64,000 nt of DNA from Rhodoglobus sp. (GCA_025463605.1 JAODAV010000011.1:112975-176974), one strand, 5' to 3'. Shown: positions 21,001-25,151, numbered from the stretch's first letter. Numbers and translations are program-made. The notes: generated from the letters alone by a model not told the origin.

Positions 21001-23286
21001 ACCGGTCGCGGCGCTGAAGGCGTCGATCGAAGAGTCCGCCAGCACGGTGACCTTCGTAGCCCCGACAGCGAGGCGCGCGGCCGTGGCCATCTGCGCGACC
21101 GTCTCGAGGAGCGCACGGCCGACGGCTATGGACCCCGAACCCGGCGAAGCGGCGAGGGCGAGCGCGGTGGGTTCGGAGGCACCGAGTGCCGCACCGGTGA
21201 CGCCGGCGGCTGTGACGCGAAGGGAACCACCGGAGGTGGCGAGGAGCAGGAGCTCGCCCGCGATGATCTGCTGGTCGCCCTCGATGATGGCCTGGGTGCG
21301 GCGGGTGAGATCCACATCGGCGAGGGCGACGCCGACCTCGTTGGCCGACACTGCGACACCGGATGCCGCGTTACGCGCCTCGATCCTGACCGTGCCGGGC
21401 GTCGTGATCGCAGAGTGCCCACCGACCAGAGCCACGGCCGTGGAAGAACCCTTGACGAAGGCGGCTGCCCCCGAGGCGGCGAAGTTGGCCGCGGAGTCGC
21501 CGCGCAGGGTCACGTCGCCGCTTGCCAGAATCGTGGAGTCGACGAACCGTACCGTCGCGGCGGACGTCGCGCGGGCGCTGGTCACGTTGGCCGACTCGGC
21601 GGTCAGGGTGACGACGCCGCCGGCGAGCGTGGCACCGGTGACGAGAACGGATGCAGCGGCATCCGTCACGCCCGTCCGCACGTCGCTGGCGGCGAGGGAG
21701 ATGTCGCCGTCGCCCGCCGTACCACGGGTGTCGAGCGTGGTCCCGGCCTGGACGGTGATGCTGCGGCCCTGCACGGTGACGTCGGTGCCGGGAAGGGAGA
21801 ACGCGCCAGCGAGTGCGATCGCCGCTGTGCTCTCTACCTGGACGGCGAGCCGCGGGGCGAGGAACGAAAGGCTGGCCTCGAGCCAGTCCAGGCGGAGCCG
21901 GGCGCCGTCGCCGGTGAAAAGGGACGCCGAGGTGAGGCCATTGACGCGAAGGGAGTCGGTAGCGCCGACGATGGCGAGCGCCAGACCGGCGATGCCGGTG
22001 AGGTCGACGGTGAAGGCCGCGGCGCCATCCGTCCCGCGCACGACGACCGCGGTCAGGCCGGCGGCGTCCACCGCGAGCGGCTCGCCCGCCGCCGTGGCGA
22101 ACACGATGTGCCCGTCGAGGAGGCGGAGCGTGCCGGCTGCGGCGTCGGCGGCGGTGAGCGTCAGGGTAGCGGTCCCGCCCTCGACGGCCCAGCCGAAGGT
22201 GGTGGCCTCCGCGGAGGCGGCATCCGAGGCGGATGAGGTCGCAGGGTCGGGCTCGCCGGGGGTGGAAGGGGCCGGCTCCGCCTCGACCGGCACGGGCGCG
22301 GGCTCTGCTTCGGGCTCGGGAGCGAGCGCGGGCTCCGGCTGCGGGGCAGGAATCACCGACGGGTCCACGCCCCAGGACTCGCCCGCCTCGAGGTCTTCGT
22401 CCATCAGCCCGGACCCGTGACCGGCGCCGATCGCGTGGCCGATCTCGTGACGCACGACGGTCAGGAGATCCATGCGGGACCAGCCCCAGCCGGCGGCGTC
22501 GTCATCGATGACGATCGAGCGGCCGGATGCCTCACCGAGGGTCGAACCGGAGAACGAGCCCACCGCGGCGGAGATGCCGGAAACGTCAGCGCCGGCGGCG
22601 GCCCACTCGGCGGTGGCCTGGGCAACCGCGTCCGCGAGCGCCTCCTGGCTGAGGAGCTGCTCCGGACCGACCGGGTCGGCTGGCAGGCTCGCGGCCATCA
22701 TGGGCTGCGCCGTCTCGGTGGCGGCATCGTCGTCGGGCGTCGTGACCTGCACGCTGTCGTCGCCGGCGATCGTGGCGTCCCCGTTCTCCATGGGGCACGA
22801 GACGGATGCCGGCTGGCCGTTGGTTCCCCCGACCGTGGTGCACTGGCTGGTGGAGAGTGCCGCAGCGAGCGCGGCGAGCGCCGCCTGGAGCTGTGCGTTC
22901 GCTGCGGCCTGGGCATCGGTGGCGGCCTGCTGCGCCGCGACCAACTGCTCGACGTATGCGACCTGTTCGTTGCTTGCCTGCGCCTGGCGCTCAGCGTCCG
23001 CACGACGCTGCTCCGCGGCCGCGAACATGGCGTCGAGGGCCGCGCGCGCCTGGTCGCGCGGCAGGGATTGGATTATGAGCACCTCCGCGTCGCGGAGGTG
23101 GATGACGGGGGCCGCGGGTGCGGGAGTCGCGGCCGGACGAGGCGCGGCCTGCACGGGAGTCGTGGCGCCGGCCGGGACCGCGCCGAGCAGGATGACGAGC
23201 GCGGAAGTGACGAGCACCGAGATGGCAGCGGCACCCGAACGCCGGAGAGACCCGCGCAGGCGGTCGAGTGACCACGTGATCGCCAC
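1..23286 (-). CDS. Giant secreted repeat protein with metzincin-like site (3' end outside window)
   Basis: The minus-strand frame is open from GTG 23286 to the left edge, at least 7,762 codons, with no stop or frameshift seen; both ends are in the same frame. In order: signal peptide (about 1-42, ending PAGA), Ala/Gln-rich helix (about 70-150), protease-like region with H280-E-x-x-H284-x-x-G-x-x-H290 and a following Met295 (about 200-300), Pro/Glu linker (about 310-350), beta-rich region (about 360-1060), ZU5-like segment (about 1075-1185), repeat class A (about 1590-4850), an EF-hand-like loop (4966-4977), an unassigned beta-rich region (about 5660-6330), then repeat class B (mostly after 6440). 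The GTG has GGAGGG just upstream. It lies 67 bp downstream of a lipoprotein gene on the same strand. The layout recalls giant LEPR-XLL/beta-strand-repeat proteins with a matrixin-like N-terminal module. Function and anchoring are unknown; the C-terminus is not visible. Confidence 0.93.
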   Translation of the reverse strand, partial: MAITWSLDRLRGSLRRSGAAAISVLVTSALVILLGAVPAGATTPVQAAPRPAATPAPAAPVIHLRDAEVLIIQSLPRDQARAALDAMFAAAEQRRADAERQAQASNEQVAYVEQLVAAQQAATDAQAAANAQLQAALAALAAALSTSQCTTVGGTNGQPASVSCPMENGDATIAGDDSVQVTTPDDDAATETAQPMMAASLPADPVGPEQLLSQEALADAVAQATAEWAAAGADVSGISAAVGSFSGSTLGEASGRSIVIDDDAAGWGWSRMDLLTVVRHEIGHAIGAGHGSGLMDEDLEAGESWGVDPSVIPAPQPEPALAPEPEAEPAPVPVEAEPAPSTPGEPDPATSSASDAASAEATTFGWAVEGGTATLTLTAADAAAGTLRLLDGHIVFATAAGEPLAVDAAGLTAVVVRGTDGAAAFTVDLTGIAGLALAIVGATDSLRVNGLTSASLFTGDGARLRLDWLEASLSFLAPRLAVQVESTAAIALAGAFSLPGTDVTVQGRSITVQAGTTLDTRGTAGDGDISLAASDVRTGVTDAAASVLVTGATLAGGVVTLTAESANVTSARATSAATVRFVDSTILASGDVTLRGDSAANFAASGAAAFVKGSSTAVALVGGHSAITTPGTVRIEARNAASGVAVSANEVGVALADVDLTRRTQAIIEGDQQIIAGELLLLATSGGSLRVTAAGVTGAALGASEPTALALAASPGSGSIAVGRALLETVAQMATAARLAVGATKVTVLADSSIDAFSAATGPDGGVAALVVRDVAGSSLEEGAELTGATHLELRATTHHTAVADGGRGWALVSSSARTSATAAAGAPLALAGDLTLAASQEATARATGTGAALVLGAHDVSVLLDRAATVGGAVTLASTGRSDTGAAAAPAAFALAPAVPIQLLAGLGGVSQAVADAAAAVTAVPVRALAATVVPASVMTALGAGLDGNPLRAGGAVTLTAGSTGSSSAGGRGPESTVAQVFVVPLRSRVALVDVNSPVFAGDDVLIQAGRGPPTADLADTTSATIHLDAAVTLLDPTATLTISSPAISSPATSSPAQTPAFTPPAGAVLVSASAGATLSLGNATLTFAPGSLPADAWIVITARNSTVAGLLTASAIYDLRAYDARTGAEITTFLSAPVLTIAVGGAAGNSRIWYVAPDGSVQAIATTVDAATGTLTAALPHFSDYVAGSPLAGLVGLIVPQLQAYLADQTFTQNLGNIGLGDALTLTDIILAIGALSGTGPYTGSVTFTAALHLALQVGTLAITASAAVSATYTLSSAAALDAGSLLITLGPASPASTFGVSITSGGAEIALLSLTGATLSQTGSHLVITAVGVSATLGDHVQLSGGSLRLVSRDDTGDVDLELTGGTVSFSAGGSGLDLTNAVLTYSGTDGLALAADLALEISGTILTGSTRVTFAAGETTLAVSGVHTTITAGTEQTLTLADGAGTLVLSAAGVTGSLSATVVATGIVSATLAGRLALDSAAGTTAIAVAARNLSVDLGGGLAVSAATVGLYVRSAVGGTDVALDATGIVSLTGWSRLSLGGAFRVRINGFTDAVSEVVALADGSGDVTVDFDAGEAGSFSGTGLALAVLGQSMTADLAFVSTADGYTVTVANLALAFADGGSPVARFSDGAGTLMMTTASGDVSATLSGDLAIALPGFNYTGSLDLELSTASADSYLRVAGAAVAVTIAGQAITFDELTIARTVVNGVPRTDLTVTGGDFAIAQDGTDLLALTDIAGSLTITAAGVAGRLAAGVTSEISGFTFASTVGLVVNTGGAAIGDLPAGPYLRVEALGTTITVGGQALTADVTFERGVDGAGATVVRAGLANGSLVFAASGATLVSVTGGIGALLVTAGGVAASLSGNVTVALAGVSFIGDLVVRLNTTGADVDTTVAVGGADVPLVVPNGAGDYLRLTGADVVLVVAGQRLTGTITVEKAAGTTTVSVAGGSLDFGDGLATLTGVTAALTLGEGGAWGSFTGAPSIHVPGVAVTAATLTVEINTDSADHGAITANTIRVGAESLTVTVAGVGITGEVWFERIVTGGVAAYRIDVTGGGVAFTADTTTYLAIAGLDGTFLVTAAGVAGSVSATANLTVPDLVSVTGAAVTVLFNTTPGPVALGGGVTLPVGQYLRVDIQDLTATLAAGKLVGDFAFIRSVGADGDVEILLAMSDVDAFIGNAATASVFDGQGVLILKGDGVAGYLSGSTSLGGSGVSASGSALLQINTTAGAIDTVLNVAGADIVFKLPAPPAGGTIFSLSVSGLTLTIGDFVSIEGNLTYSDTVIDGVPVRVVAATGLTIFLGRGAAFLESGALNPLAVGVLLTGATIGLIESGTGHALVASGTVSLLGVRGVTLIGTASVRVNSTGQAVSQTIEIPGSTEPGVLVEFASGAAVTEFVVSDANLAFAGQSLGGTFAFGRTGTDLTVAVTDGTVAFGDAVQLDEITGDLVVRADGIAGALSATVTIAALGVNGVVAAVAVNSAPAAVTVGATTLPAGPYLRVALSGLDFAVLGQTLRADIAVERLVSGGVPVTVVGLANVSLFVGDDGGTPGATDVTDDLGVRLSNGSGILVISAAGIAGRIEGTITVRLGADASLSGSLALVLNTTGAAVAASVLVGTTVQALDLAAGPYLRFEGDALTLTILDQSVSGNFAIEQVTPLTAAGTPDASKGLLRIAATAVRVSLGGGALTLSSGTALILLTTGAASAIAGRITGTLALDVPGVAFSGDLAIEFSTVVGTIDETFTVNGETLTLVLPAGGASGYLRLAGDDITITIADQSLTTDLEAIDDAGTLTLTLRNTRLVLGGATALVTLAQPGSGTGSTATIVLASTGSYGAIVVGVTVGIPNITVAGTITVAFNTTATAQSVAGWTDPLPAGLLRVGGENLTISVFGQSLTGDVTFEQVTTTAGGTVVRLGLAEVSLALGPLTASNGTGLFVITSAGVAGALTVDIAVAGGAFELLGDLELQVDTAVPYLRVAGTSVVLTVLGQSIRADVAIERVTSYGADGVVGGTDDSTVTRIALANATFALVAGSARLTLTGGQAVFVLPGTGAGMAGRVSGTVALAGVPGVSLAGALALEINTTDGAVNETLRVGAGTVTVNLPPGGVGGYLRIAGTGVAITVASQILAGDVEVVHSGADLTLTVANGVIGLGSASSPLVRITEIAGTFRLTAAGMAGSVVASLAVTVPGLTVSGDVSVQVNSGTAAVTLDAGAPGEVELNPGLKIEVTGATIAVAGQSFGADRILIGRTPGGEVTFAITNMTLQFGTFLNITTAHAWSGAMLISPQGVAASFSGSTTGIFALPGLTVGGDVEFAVNTTTAAVRRTDLGIDVPAGPFLHVAITNGVLAVTGGPAFSGNFLLTRTIVPGGTPSSVTTIAFSQVTVSLTPEGEASPVGITDGVGAFLLTSAGIVGTFSGAVAVAGGGLDADATISVRYNGTAIAVNETITVGGVTVPLLFTDAEVATGGTAFIAVSVSGAIKLGDFVEIIGSVSFGGAEISVSGLTVFVGQGPGFVEGGAVNPFAKGLYLTGVNGFVKGTAGSRVVAISGMVALVGIPGVTLAGTAWVYYNETTSEQVLGSGDDAVTIAEGTAGAPHMLVIGDLVLGVAGQELSGTFAVETLAGGGLRLKFGESARDGGTPLTLNLGDGVAVASIASGELELTPAGLATVLTATLTLNAGDAFELTGSVALQLNTSTTSRTVQGVLLPAGSVRVQVGTLAARAELVVAGQTLSGVFVFSQVRGPVAPGAPAGTTAPSTTVLIASALTLSLGTSTAGVRLTDGEAVFVMTAAGVAGRVRGTVTFVLPTDAVQFSGTFTVAVNSGAEINRTFALDGTTVVLALPTGPYLRVEGTDVAIVVAGQRLSGDFDFTQAGVGAGATTAITIANARAAFGDGATEFVALTNGSGSFVLDNTGVAGSVSGTVAVTLPGVEVTGDFSVTLSPTSSSIQVTGTDITLDIGGFVLTEGGLTFSQRAVGGVKIVDIAVTAKADFGAPIGILNLSGALQISSGGLAGVLQITDANISLGGSFSVSATSLRFEINRSTQAVVLADAGATRLEAGPYIRIVGENIVLDLGDISLTASVSFQQATNAAGVKRTVIAITGGQVALGADAPLLTGVDGLIVLTPAGMAMSLAGTLNLGALVPDGVTIAGSFFLAMNNTNVQVAESVTVGGRSVSLALAAGPYVRVGGTGIILSIAGQSLSGDISFERSGTTTTIVLANVALRIGSGGADILTLTGGAGTLTLAAAGMSGTISGTVALTVPSVSASATMQLTINTATSQFAIAATGLALDIAGQQLRGNFTFEQAGIGTARVVKVAATNVSLFLGDPKGAGDADDVGLRLTGGAGALLLTSAGMAADVSGTVALVGLTGIPFSLGSGLVVGLQINTMPTAATQTFVVGGDTVVLDLPAGRFLRVSITGDLTLFGQTLSGAFLFEQVSSSGADGVSGTTDDAKVLRIAATDVALFVGDDGGTPGTTAADLADDVGMRLSGGTALLVLTAEGFGGSISATASIRLGAAVQATATVGVDISNVRRTVGGKVIAVALDEEFVVGGETLTLSLPAGPYLKVTVTALSLTIAGQLLTADISYEKATTLGVDGALGTSDDVTSQKIRFANVGLRLGTPDRDIVIVSNGSGAFDIVGKTATTAGGIAGRIEATVELLIPGITFSGTLEVQINTLAAARTVDGAPIAPGIAVAALDITLEVMGQRLTGDFAFAKNATTGEITVALSDVVLELGDGTQTYVTATITSGIIVVTRGGIAGALVAGIALNPAVLPGVTLSADVIVQINNTAGDLSREILVGGTPITFALAKNTLVVQVGLLGQAAQIGILGQTLTGVAFFEQKKTAAGAKIVRLAFTEVGMFLGDANGVGTADDVGLRLSNGRGAFIITPNGMAGEVSGAVQLVGLPIVIDAELTLQLNTLLVGGQGVVVNEVFQFAGVSVTTSTDGNASTAEVQRILVSQPGGTFTLAIDANKNGTLDAGEISGPLAFDADVAVVDAAIENLLDADAATNRVSVTITAGGYRVTWNANGNQAALQPNVRVLALPKGPFLRVMAANVNVVVAGITIHVDGITFDRSGAVGSQITRIAFVGATVDSSENIGSSNPGLTGASGALVVFPPNAVTDPTTTTPTRTVSGGVAGMLIGKVATSSGAFSANASVGFAINTTGVAVNTTVDVGDTDIVLDLTDDSFQFIIQNLDFNFGDVLEIRGGQFAISGNEFKGSGLELFIGSGPSMINGALNPAAIGVLIRNASVHFKKGATAADGWALRATGTLAFLGLDGLGISGTVSFQVNSSDTLSFTLDDMGGMTGAIGAGLFSFSALDVVIQAGDVVTLGGSLRLARSPSGVLDVSLWNATALVKSGGTNIVSFTGLATFTISPLTGFQLGTFKVTSFQLFPSSAPATSAPTSLPVIVSADLATPLRDGVVIGGAPATITVTFTTTDGVIDPLTVTDTFAEFEVTAIGTAGTWTVGAIPVAVPGKANTWQYTLSGPALTGTSILSVKFLSGSVTAKHGAGLTLTTPLVGDEERFYVFVASAPGQKPGPVASLIVPSVSQNQLNAQGYIDVTYTSVPDGTGATAQPIIKSIIESNPTAPFRLTGLIGDLAVDGTGAPVILGTPLLISGIAATATSVTYRYFLKDKNPNNSLGLFTGSGNVTITMIANRIASGPAGTPAYNGAQSLTLAVTAGVVGEATEGGPISLGPLTLQGPTVGLGGFGFADGKVLVSVTVGVQRASLAFGGSPTTGAQSSAQTSSGVTVDLIGLMGSFELAVDVFGLLGGDVDIRLTGKWGLQVASLDAHIPNVARLQATGIKVNYDPKGPADQEIVRINTATITFPSFGITGSLRPYDPAASSNISANNDQALGVGVIPGLTVYGNGFKLGTAELAYGLPPAYVTDPANTLSPGTADKKITFGGILELDDIRVGISGFEVRFPAAGAPSTASAGFTGLIYIASGGAKLFPGKTFGATITDRIAADDRRPDGTADDEAFRIALTFQDGKVDAFQLTVDTLEIRLGTYITLTARDFRLDTGATGSEIMVQFQAVGAKVTIGSIVLAGEGRNFAITGDGSFKALTGFGVFLSIGSATGESFKWPSFLPVRLDSIGIQWADVENAPEDFVLILSASVTGIAGLSGLEISGSIQGVRIQPSLLLEGKFPIIGIDSMGVTVKGTMFGGEVSAALIGGILKLDSNYSVIGVFDTTTPVHQRVFYMGLQGTIAIAGMAGFGIRLGLSELGPLQVYLSVSLPTGILLEPVSGLSINDFAGGVEFFKTLPSIEDPLALRSSAFQLPTVLTADEWLLSLQQQVALQAKTISQNPGQSGFAAAFSAPMVITGSAKIFSIYTSQSVFNGQVTVKISTDGKILIVGTLNFASDNLSISGRLYADLSKVASGTVVVLFLADFPDQVRLLTLYGKLKMGFRNSSGQEVAFDVVEGLDPIATGTAPQIDLGAPTTNGGTIDVGVVNGATGSTKYLDVSYTPPAGASLDFASILDDGVEFTLWYGTTQRTTLTGKPVPIVAVTTADGMQFVELLTDATGAYYMLDGTRVDVLLRADLEAGADLLEMAVRITGTTRFRYSIGTAALDMGRWELRFAAGATKNADLTTDAGTTTGAGSAATTLAFTVTGATAAVTNPTPGASVDVNVLNGRAWIDVTFTNPTLFTIDPASIIDLTPEFQLSGAGLGTIQVDGTQAPMRITAGVAAGTLKFRYWLTGRFATAGAVNLTFLSGSWSYLFALTGAVTVTDAPDVPPAQPLAPIRTTVGIMFPAGGQLGLPAGFTVDPASVINRLTGLSFGGSGWTVAIDPDVAITATETAGEFRVGVIVTAFGSAGTLTAALTASSLGYRGTVTAGSQPGQTVVITPAAYIDVDFDATVGGSVLDVASILDLAPEFGLTGEGLGSIVLDATRAPVQVTGAPAGKIRFRFWLTGQYDFGFNVTLSRLAGTWSYATSVTPAAASVVAPGSSLVWSTDLVVTIPASTNVGYAVDPASVIDRLGTLAITTAAAGWTVVRDTTRAIRLGSGALEFLIPVLVERDDTTAASSAITLGATSVSYTNTAAQTPDAAFAAPARDFIDVPFTAPTGLLINQASLLDVGAEFTLTVLRNGVAITITVLTATILRVVDGVVWVRYGLSSPLEAGDQVSITFGAAGAWTYTHLDGTTPYTGSQPTGGTQSGVLQVEPLTTRTMTYLDVTFTPPVATGGIDYGIVPGSIDGDEFILTGSGAGGIQLIAAVHLSGNTWRYLLNGTFAAGRVDVVFDLTKFDVTPSRGPPPGTTLTQSFQVVGATADVVRTGDDPSTPAVDEATLPLSGATIGRDLLNALKYLEIRFRGSAGYGIDHTTINGDEIEFRDSAGNLIALAGPVRVGTSDIYRFAFTSTLAVGAYTISFIAGRFADLGGRLNSAETESFTLTAPTASLEDPTAGSVVDVKDLAGRGWVDITFGTLAGQAINRASITDADAEITITANGVQLVVIGSAMLVSGTTYRYFFSGHFAGDLVITFVDGSWQNTQGTPFAAASHLGAATAEANVTAATILPRTWVGVRLTPTSGAQVDVATLGSNDLSFSGGGTEALSFVAVHFADGVARYSYTLASALTAGTVTVTFAAGGWADTAGNQAAGGTQKFRLIEQGTSFFIELSGGVMLQAGDFLDEPLMHIHGAVVLEIDYARLVFILTFSGQIEVYGLGTLGATAGRFVLVVGDESSNPMYPVPQFWGVASIETNFSALEQFGLFLTGSAQLRINLTNQVKTETLTLLGVGPGGTDLTETFVLQPFSFGFQILGQAIV
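560..3940 (-). repeat. Class B protein repeat array in the giant gene
   Basis: A second unit of about 75-115 residues follows the pattern YIDVxF, then IDxASIxDxxxEFxLxG, then FRYWLTGxF, then VxxxFxxGxW. Copies begin near 3920, 3400, 2740, 2130, 1780, 1380, 1060 and 740, and an outlying copy begins near 6620. The two halves are separated by variable acidic or Thr-rich linkers. It resembles a bacterial Ig-like or cadherin-like beta sandwich, but I cannot assign it to a family. The array may continue beyond the left edge. Confidence 0.75.
8356..8391 (-). other. EF-hand-like calcium loop in the giant protein
   Basis: The twelve residues DANKNGTLDAGE (4966-4977) match the canonical EF-hand loop with D1, N3, N5, D9 and E12. 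It sits just after the class A array, between hydrophobic strands. A second acidic run (DADVAVVDA, then LLDADAATN) follows within 35 residues. A calcium-stabilised junction between repeats is inferred. Confidence 0.6.
8700..18550 (-). repeat. Class A protein repeat array (about 28 copies) in the giant gene
   Basis: Each unit has a core like GPYLRV, then a hydrophobic strand, then [VI]xGQxLxG[DT]xxF, then LxLTxxGxAG and SGT, then NTTxxxV. I count 28 recognisable GQxLxG-type cores between about 18490 and 8800. Their spacing is 290-480 bp with a mean near 360 bp, or about 120 residues. Copies are diverged, and some have lost GQ (for example near 16470, 12830 and 11080). Several carry an insert of the type GADGVxGTxDD. 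The alternating hydrophobic pattern predicts beta structure. I recognise no named Pfam domain. Confidence 0.85.
22378..22600 (-). other. Metzincin-like zinc-binding region of the giant protein
   Basis: This part of the giant gene encodes roughly residues 229-303. The motif HEIGHAIGAGH at 22417-22449 fits HExxHxxGxxH: H280, H284 and H290 as zinc ligands and E281 as general base. SGLMDEDL follows four residues later and could give the Met-turn. An acidic DDDAAGWGW stretch precedes it, an arrangement I recall from N-terminal matrixin-like modules of other giant beta-repeat proteins. Whether it is an active protease cannot be told from sequence. Confidence 0.75.
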
Positions 23287-23336
23287 TGACCCTCCGTCTC
23301 GGATCCCCCAGTGCCCGAGTATGACACACCCTCGAT

Positions 23337-23356
23337 TGATGCGGTATATCGGATCA
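23337..23356. promoter_or_regulatory. Imperfect palindrome upstream of the giant gene
   Basis: A 20-bp imperfect palindrome (8 of 10 possible pairs) has outer arms TGAT/ATCA and a central TATA. It overlaps the stop codon of the lipoprotein gene and lies about 50 bp upstream of the giant gene's GTG. It could be an operator or part of a promoter; no regulator gene is adjacent. Confidence 0.3.
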
Positions 23357-24658
23357 GGGCGGTCCTGGCGCCACGGTGCACACATTCTCGCCCAGCGTCG
23401 GCGCCGCCGTGCTGGAGATCACAATGCCATAAGGGACGTCGTCGCAGACAGTGCCTCCGATCGATCCTCCCGAAGCTCCCCCGAAGATGACCGCCGCGGA
23501 GGTGCTCCCGCGCACGGTGAGCCCGTTGATGATCGGTGCCGCAGCGGCATCCATCTGCGCTCCGACCGATCCGCCCGTGACGGTGCTGTCGAGCCAAGTG
23601 GGCGTCGCCGAGCCGGTGGCGGCCAGGCCGACGGTGTTGTCGGTGAACGTGCTGCCGCTGACCGAACCGCTCGACTCGTCCAAGAAGATGAGCCCCACCT
23701 CGCCGTTGCCGGCAAAGGTCGCGGATTGGATGCTCACGCGATGGCCGCCGGCGACGGCCACCCCGGCCCAGGCGTTCCGCTCGAAAACCGAGTCCGTGAC
23801 CTCTAGGGTGGTGCCGCGCCCTGACCCCTCGTTCCCCTCCGCCGACAGGTAGACGCCCGCGCCACCGACGCCGCCGTCTCCCGCGATCGCCCCGGCCATC
23901 CGCACGCCGTTGAGCGCGATGGAAGCCGATGGCCCCGCGACCAGTCCCGAGGCCGGCTGCGCTCCGGTGATCTCCACCGTGAGATTCTCGAGCCGAACTA
24001 CGCTCGCGGTAACGACGATCATCGCCGCATCGGATGCCGCGGAGCGAATCGTCGTAGCGTCCCGGCCCGCGCCCCGCAGCGTGATCCCAGCGAGCAGGAC
24101 CAGCGTCGCATCCAGGTCGATCGTTCCCGCCGGTAGCACCACCGTGGTTCCCTCCGCCGCCCGCGCGACGACGTCATGCAGGTTCTCGCCCCCGACCAGC
24201 ACCCATTCCCCCGTCGCCTGGCGGACGGTGCCGAGGAGAGAGGCGGAGACACGGCGCCACACGGCGGACGCGATCGGACCCTCGGGTTCGATCGAGGCGA
24301 GGCCTTCCTCGAGTTCGGCGTCGAACGCGTCGGAGTCGCAGTCGAACCGGTCCAGGGTGGCCCGCGCCTCTGAAACGGCATCCGCTAGGGGGTCGTCAGG
24401 GCTGACCTCAGCCCCGTTCGCTCCCCCGGGTTGCATCCCGTAATCCGTGACGAGCCGGTCGGCCGCCTTCACTATCCCCGACACGGCGTCGGAGCACTCC
24501 GTCGCCCCAAGTTGGCCGGTCGGCGCGCAGCCGCCGAGCATGGCGACGAGGCCGAGGGTGGCGACTGCTCGCGGGACGATTACACGCGGGAACATCTCCC
24601 CGAGCAGCCAGCTGCGCCGACGCGTGCCCGCAGGCACCCCGTCAGGCAATGGTGGCAT
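23354..24658 (-). CDS. Parallel beta-helix lipoprotein
   Basis: A 434-residue frame. The first ATG (24658) overlaps the end of the upstream gene. An internal ATG at 24595 gives a more typical lipoprotein signal peptide, starting MFPRVIV and ending at lipobox LGGC about 23 residues in, so the true start may be 24595. After a helical region with acidic residues (about 50-150), the rest looks like a right-handed beta-helix of the PbH1/NosD type: repeated short strands such as ITLRGAGRDATTI, then VRLENLTVEI, LEVTDSVFERN, VSIQSATFAGN and VSGSTFTDN. It is probably displayed on the outer face of the membrane. It directly precedes the giant secreted protein gene. The ligand or substrate is unknown. 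Confidence 0.8.
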   Translation of the reverse strand: MPPLPDGVPAGTRRRSWLLGEMFPRVIVPRAVATLGLVAMLGGCAPTGQLGATECSDAVSGIVKAADRLVTDYGMQPGGANGAEVSPDDPLADAVSEARATLDRFDCDSDAFDAELEEGLASIEPEGPIASAVWRRVSASLLGTVRQATGEWVLVGGENLHDVVARAAEGTTVVLPAGTIDLDATLVLLAGITLRGAGRDATTIRSAASDAAMIVVTASVVRLENLTVEITGAQPASGLVAGPSASIALNGVRMAGAIAGDGGVGGAGVYLSAEGNEGSGRGTTLEVTDSVFERNAWAGVAVAGGHRVSIQSATFAGNGEVGLIFLDESSGSVSGSTFTDNTVGLAATGSATPTWLDSTVTGGSVGAQMDAAAAPIINGLTVRGSTSAAVIFGGASGGSIGGTVCDDVPYGIVISSTAAPTLGENVCTVAPGPP

Positions 24659-25151
24659 CGGAGAAGACGGTCACTATGAAGACGATGAACGTGACGAAGC
24701 CGATGATCGTCGCAATGAGACCGAGCAGCAGGCCGATGAGCGCGAACACCATGAGGTTGTTCGCCGCTCCCTGGGCCTTGAGCTGACGGGCCTTCACGAT
24801 GCCCAGGGCGGAGAAGACAATCGCCACCGGCCCCAGTATCCCGAGGAAGTTGAACACCATCGCGATGATGCCCGTCACGAATCCGATCATCGCGTTTCGA
24901 TTGGCGCGAGCGTCGATGGACATCGCGGCGCGCGGGGTCGATGGGCCAACGCCCATGGTCGCGTAGGGGTCGGGGCGCTGCGGTGCGGGGCTCGACGCGG
25001 AGTAGATGACAGGCGCGGCGGACGGCGAAGTGACCGTCGTGGCGCCGGGTGTGCGCCGCGAGTCGCTCCAGCTCGTACCGTTCCACCAGCGCTCACCCGG
25101 TGTGCCGTCGGGATCCGGATACCAGCCGGCTCGCTGAAATGTCTCCGCCAT
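24642..25151 (-). CDS. DUF2510/DUF4190 membrane protein
   Basis: A 169-residue protein. Residues about 7-30 (AGWYPDPDGTPGERWWNG then SWSD) are a DUF2510 motif, common in actinobacterial membrane proteins. A low-complexity Ser/Pro/Ala linker follows. Residues about 85-165 hold two or three hydrophobic helices (FVTGIIAMVFNFLGIL, then VFALIGLLLGLIATIIG) typical of DUF4190. It starts about 40 bp after the end of rnpB on the same strand. Its stop region overlaps the first possible start of the lipoprotein gene, so the two may be translationally coupled. Its role is unknown. Confidence 0.85.
   Translation of the reverse strand: MAETFQRAGWYPDPDGTPGERWWNGTSWSDSRRTPGATTVTSPSAAPVIYSASSPAPQRPDPYATMGVGPSTPRAAMSIDARANRNAMIGFVTGIIAMVFNFLGILGPVAIVFSALGIVKARQLKAQGAANNLMVFALIGLLLGLIATIIGFVTFIVFIVTVFSDATIA

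Noticed and set aside
142..23271. Many long open frames on the plus strand, for example 1876-3684 and 8543-10705.
   Set aside because: They lie antisense to the continuous minus-strand frame, have Arg/Gly- or Ser/Thr-rich composition without domains, and arise from strong third-position GC bias of the true gene.
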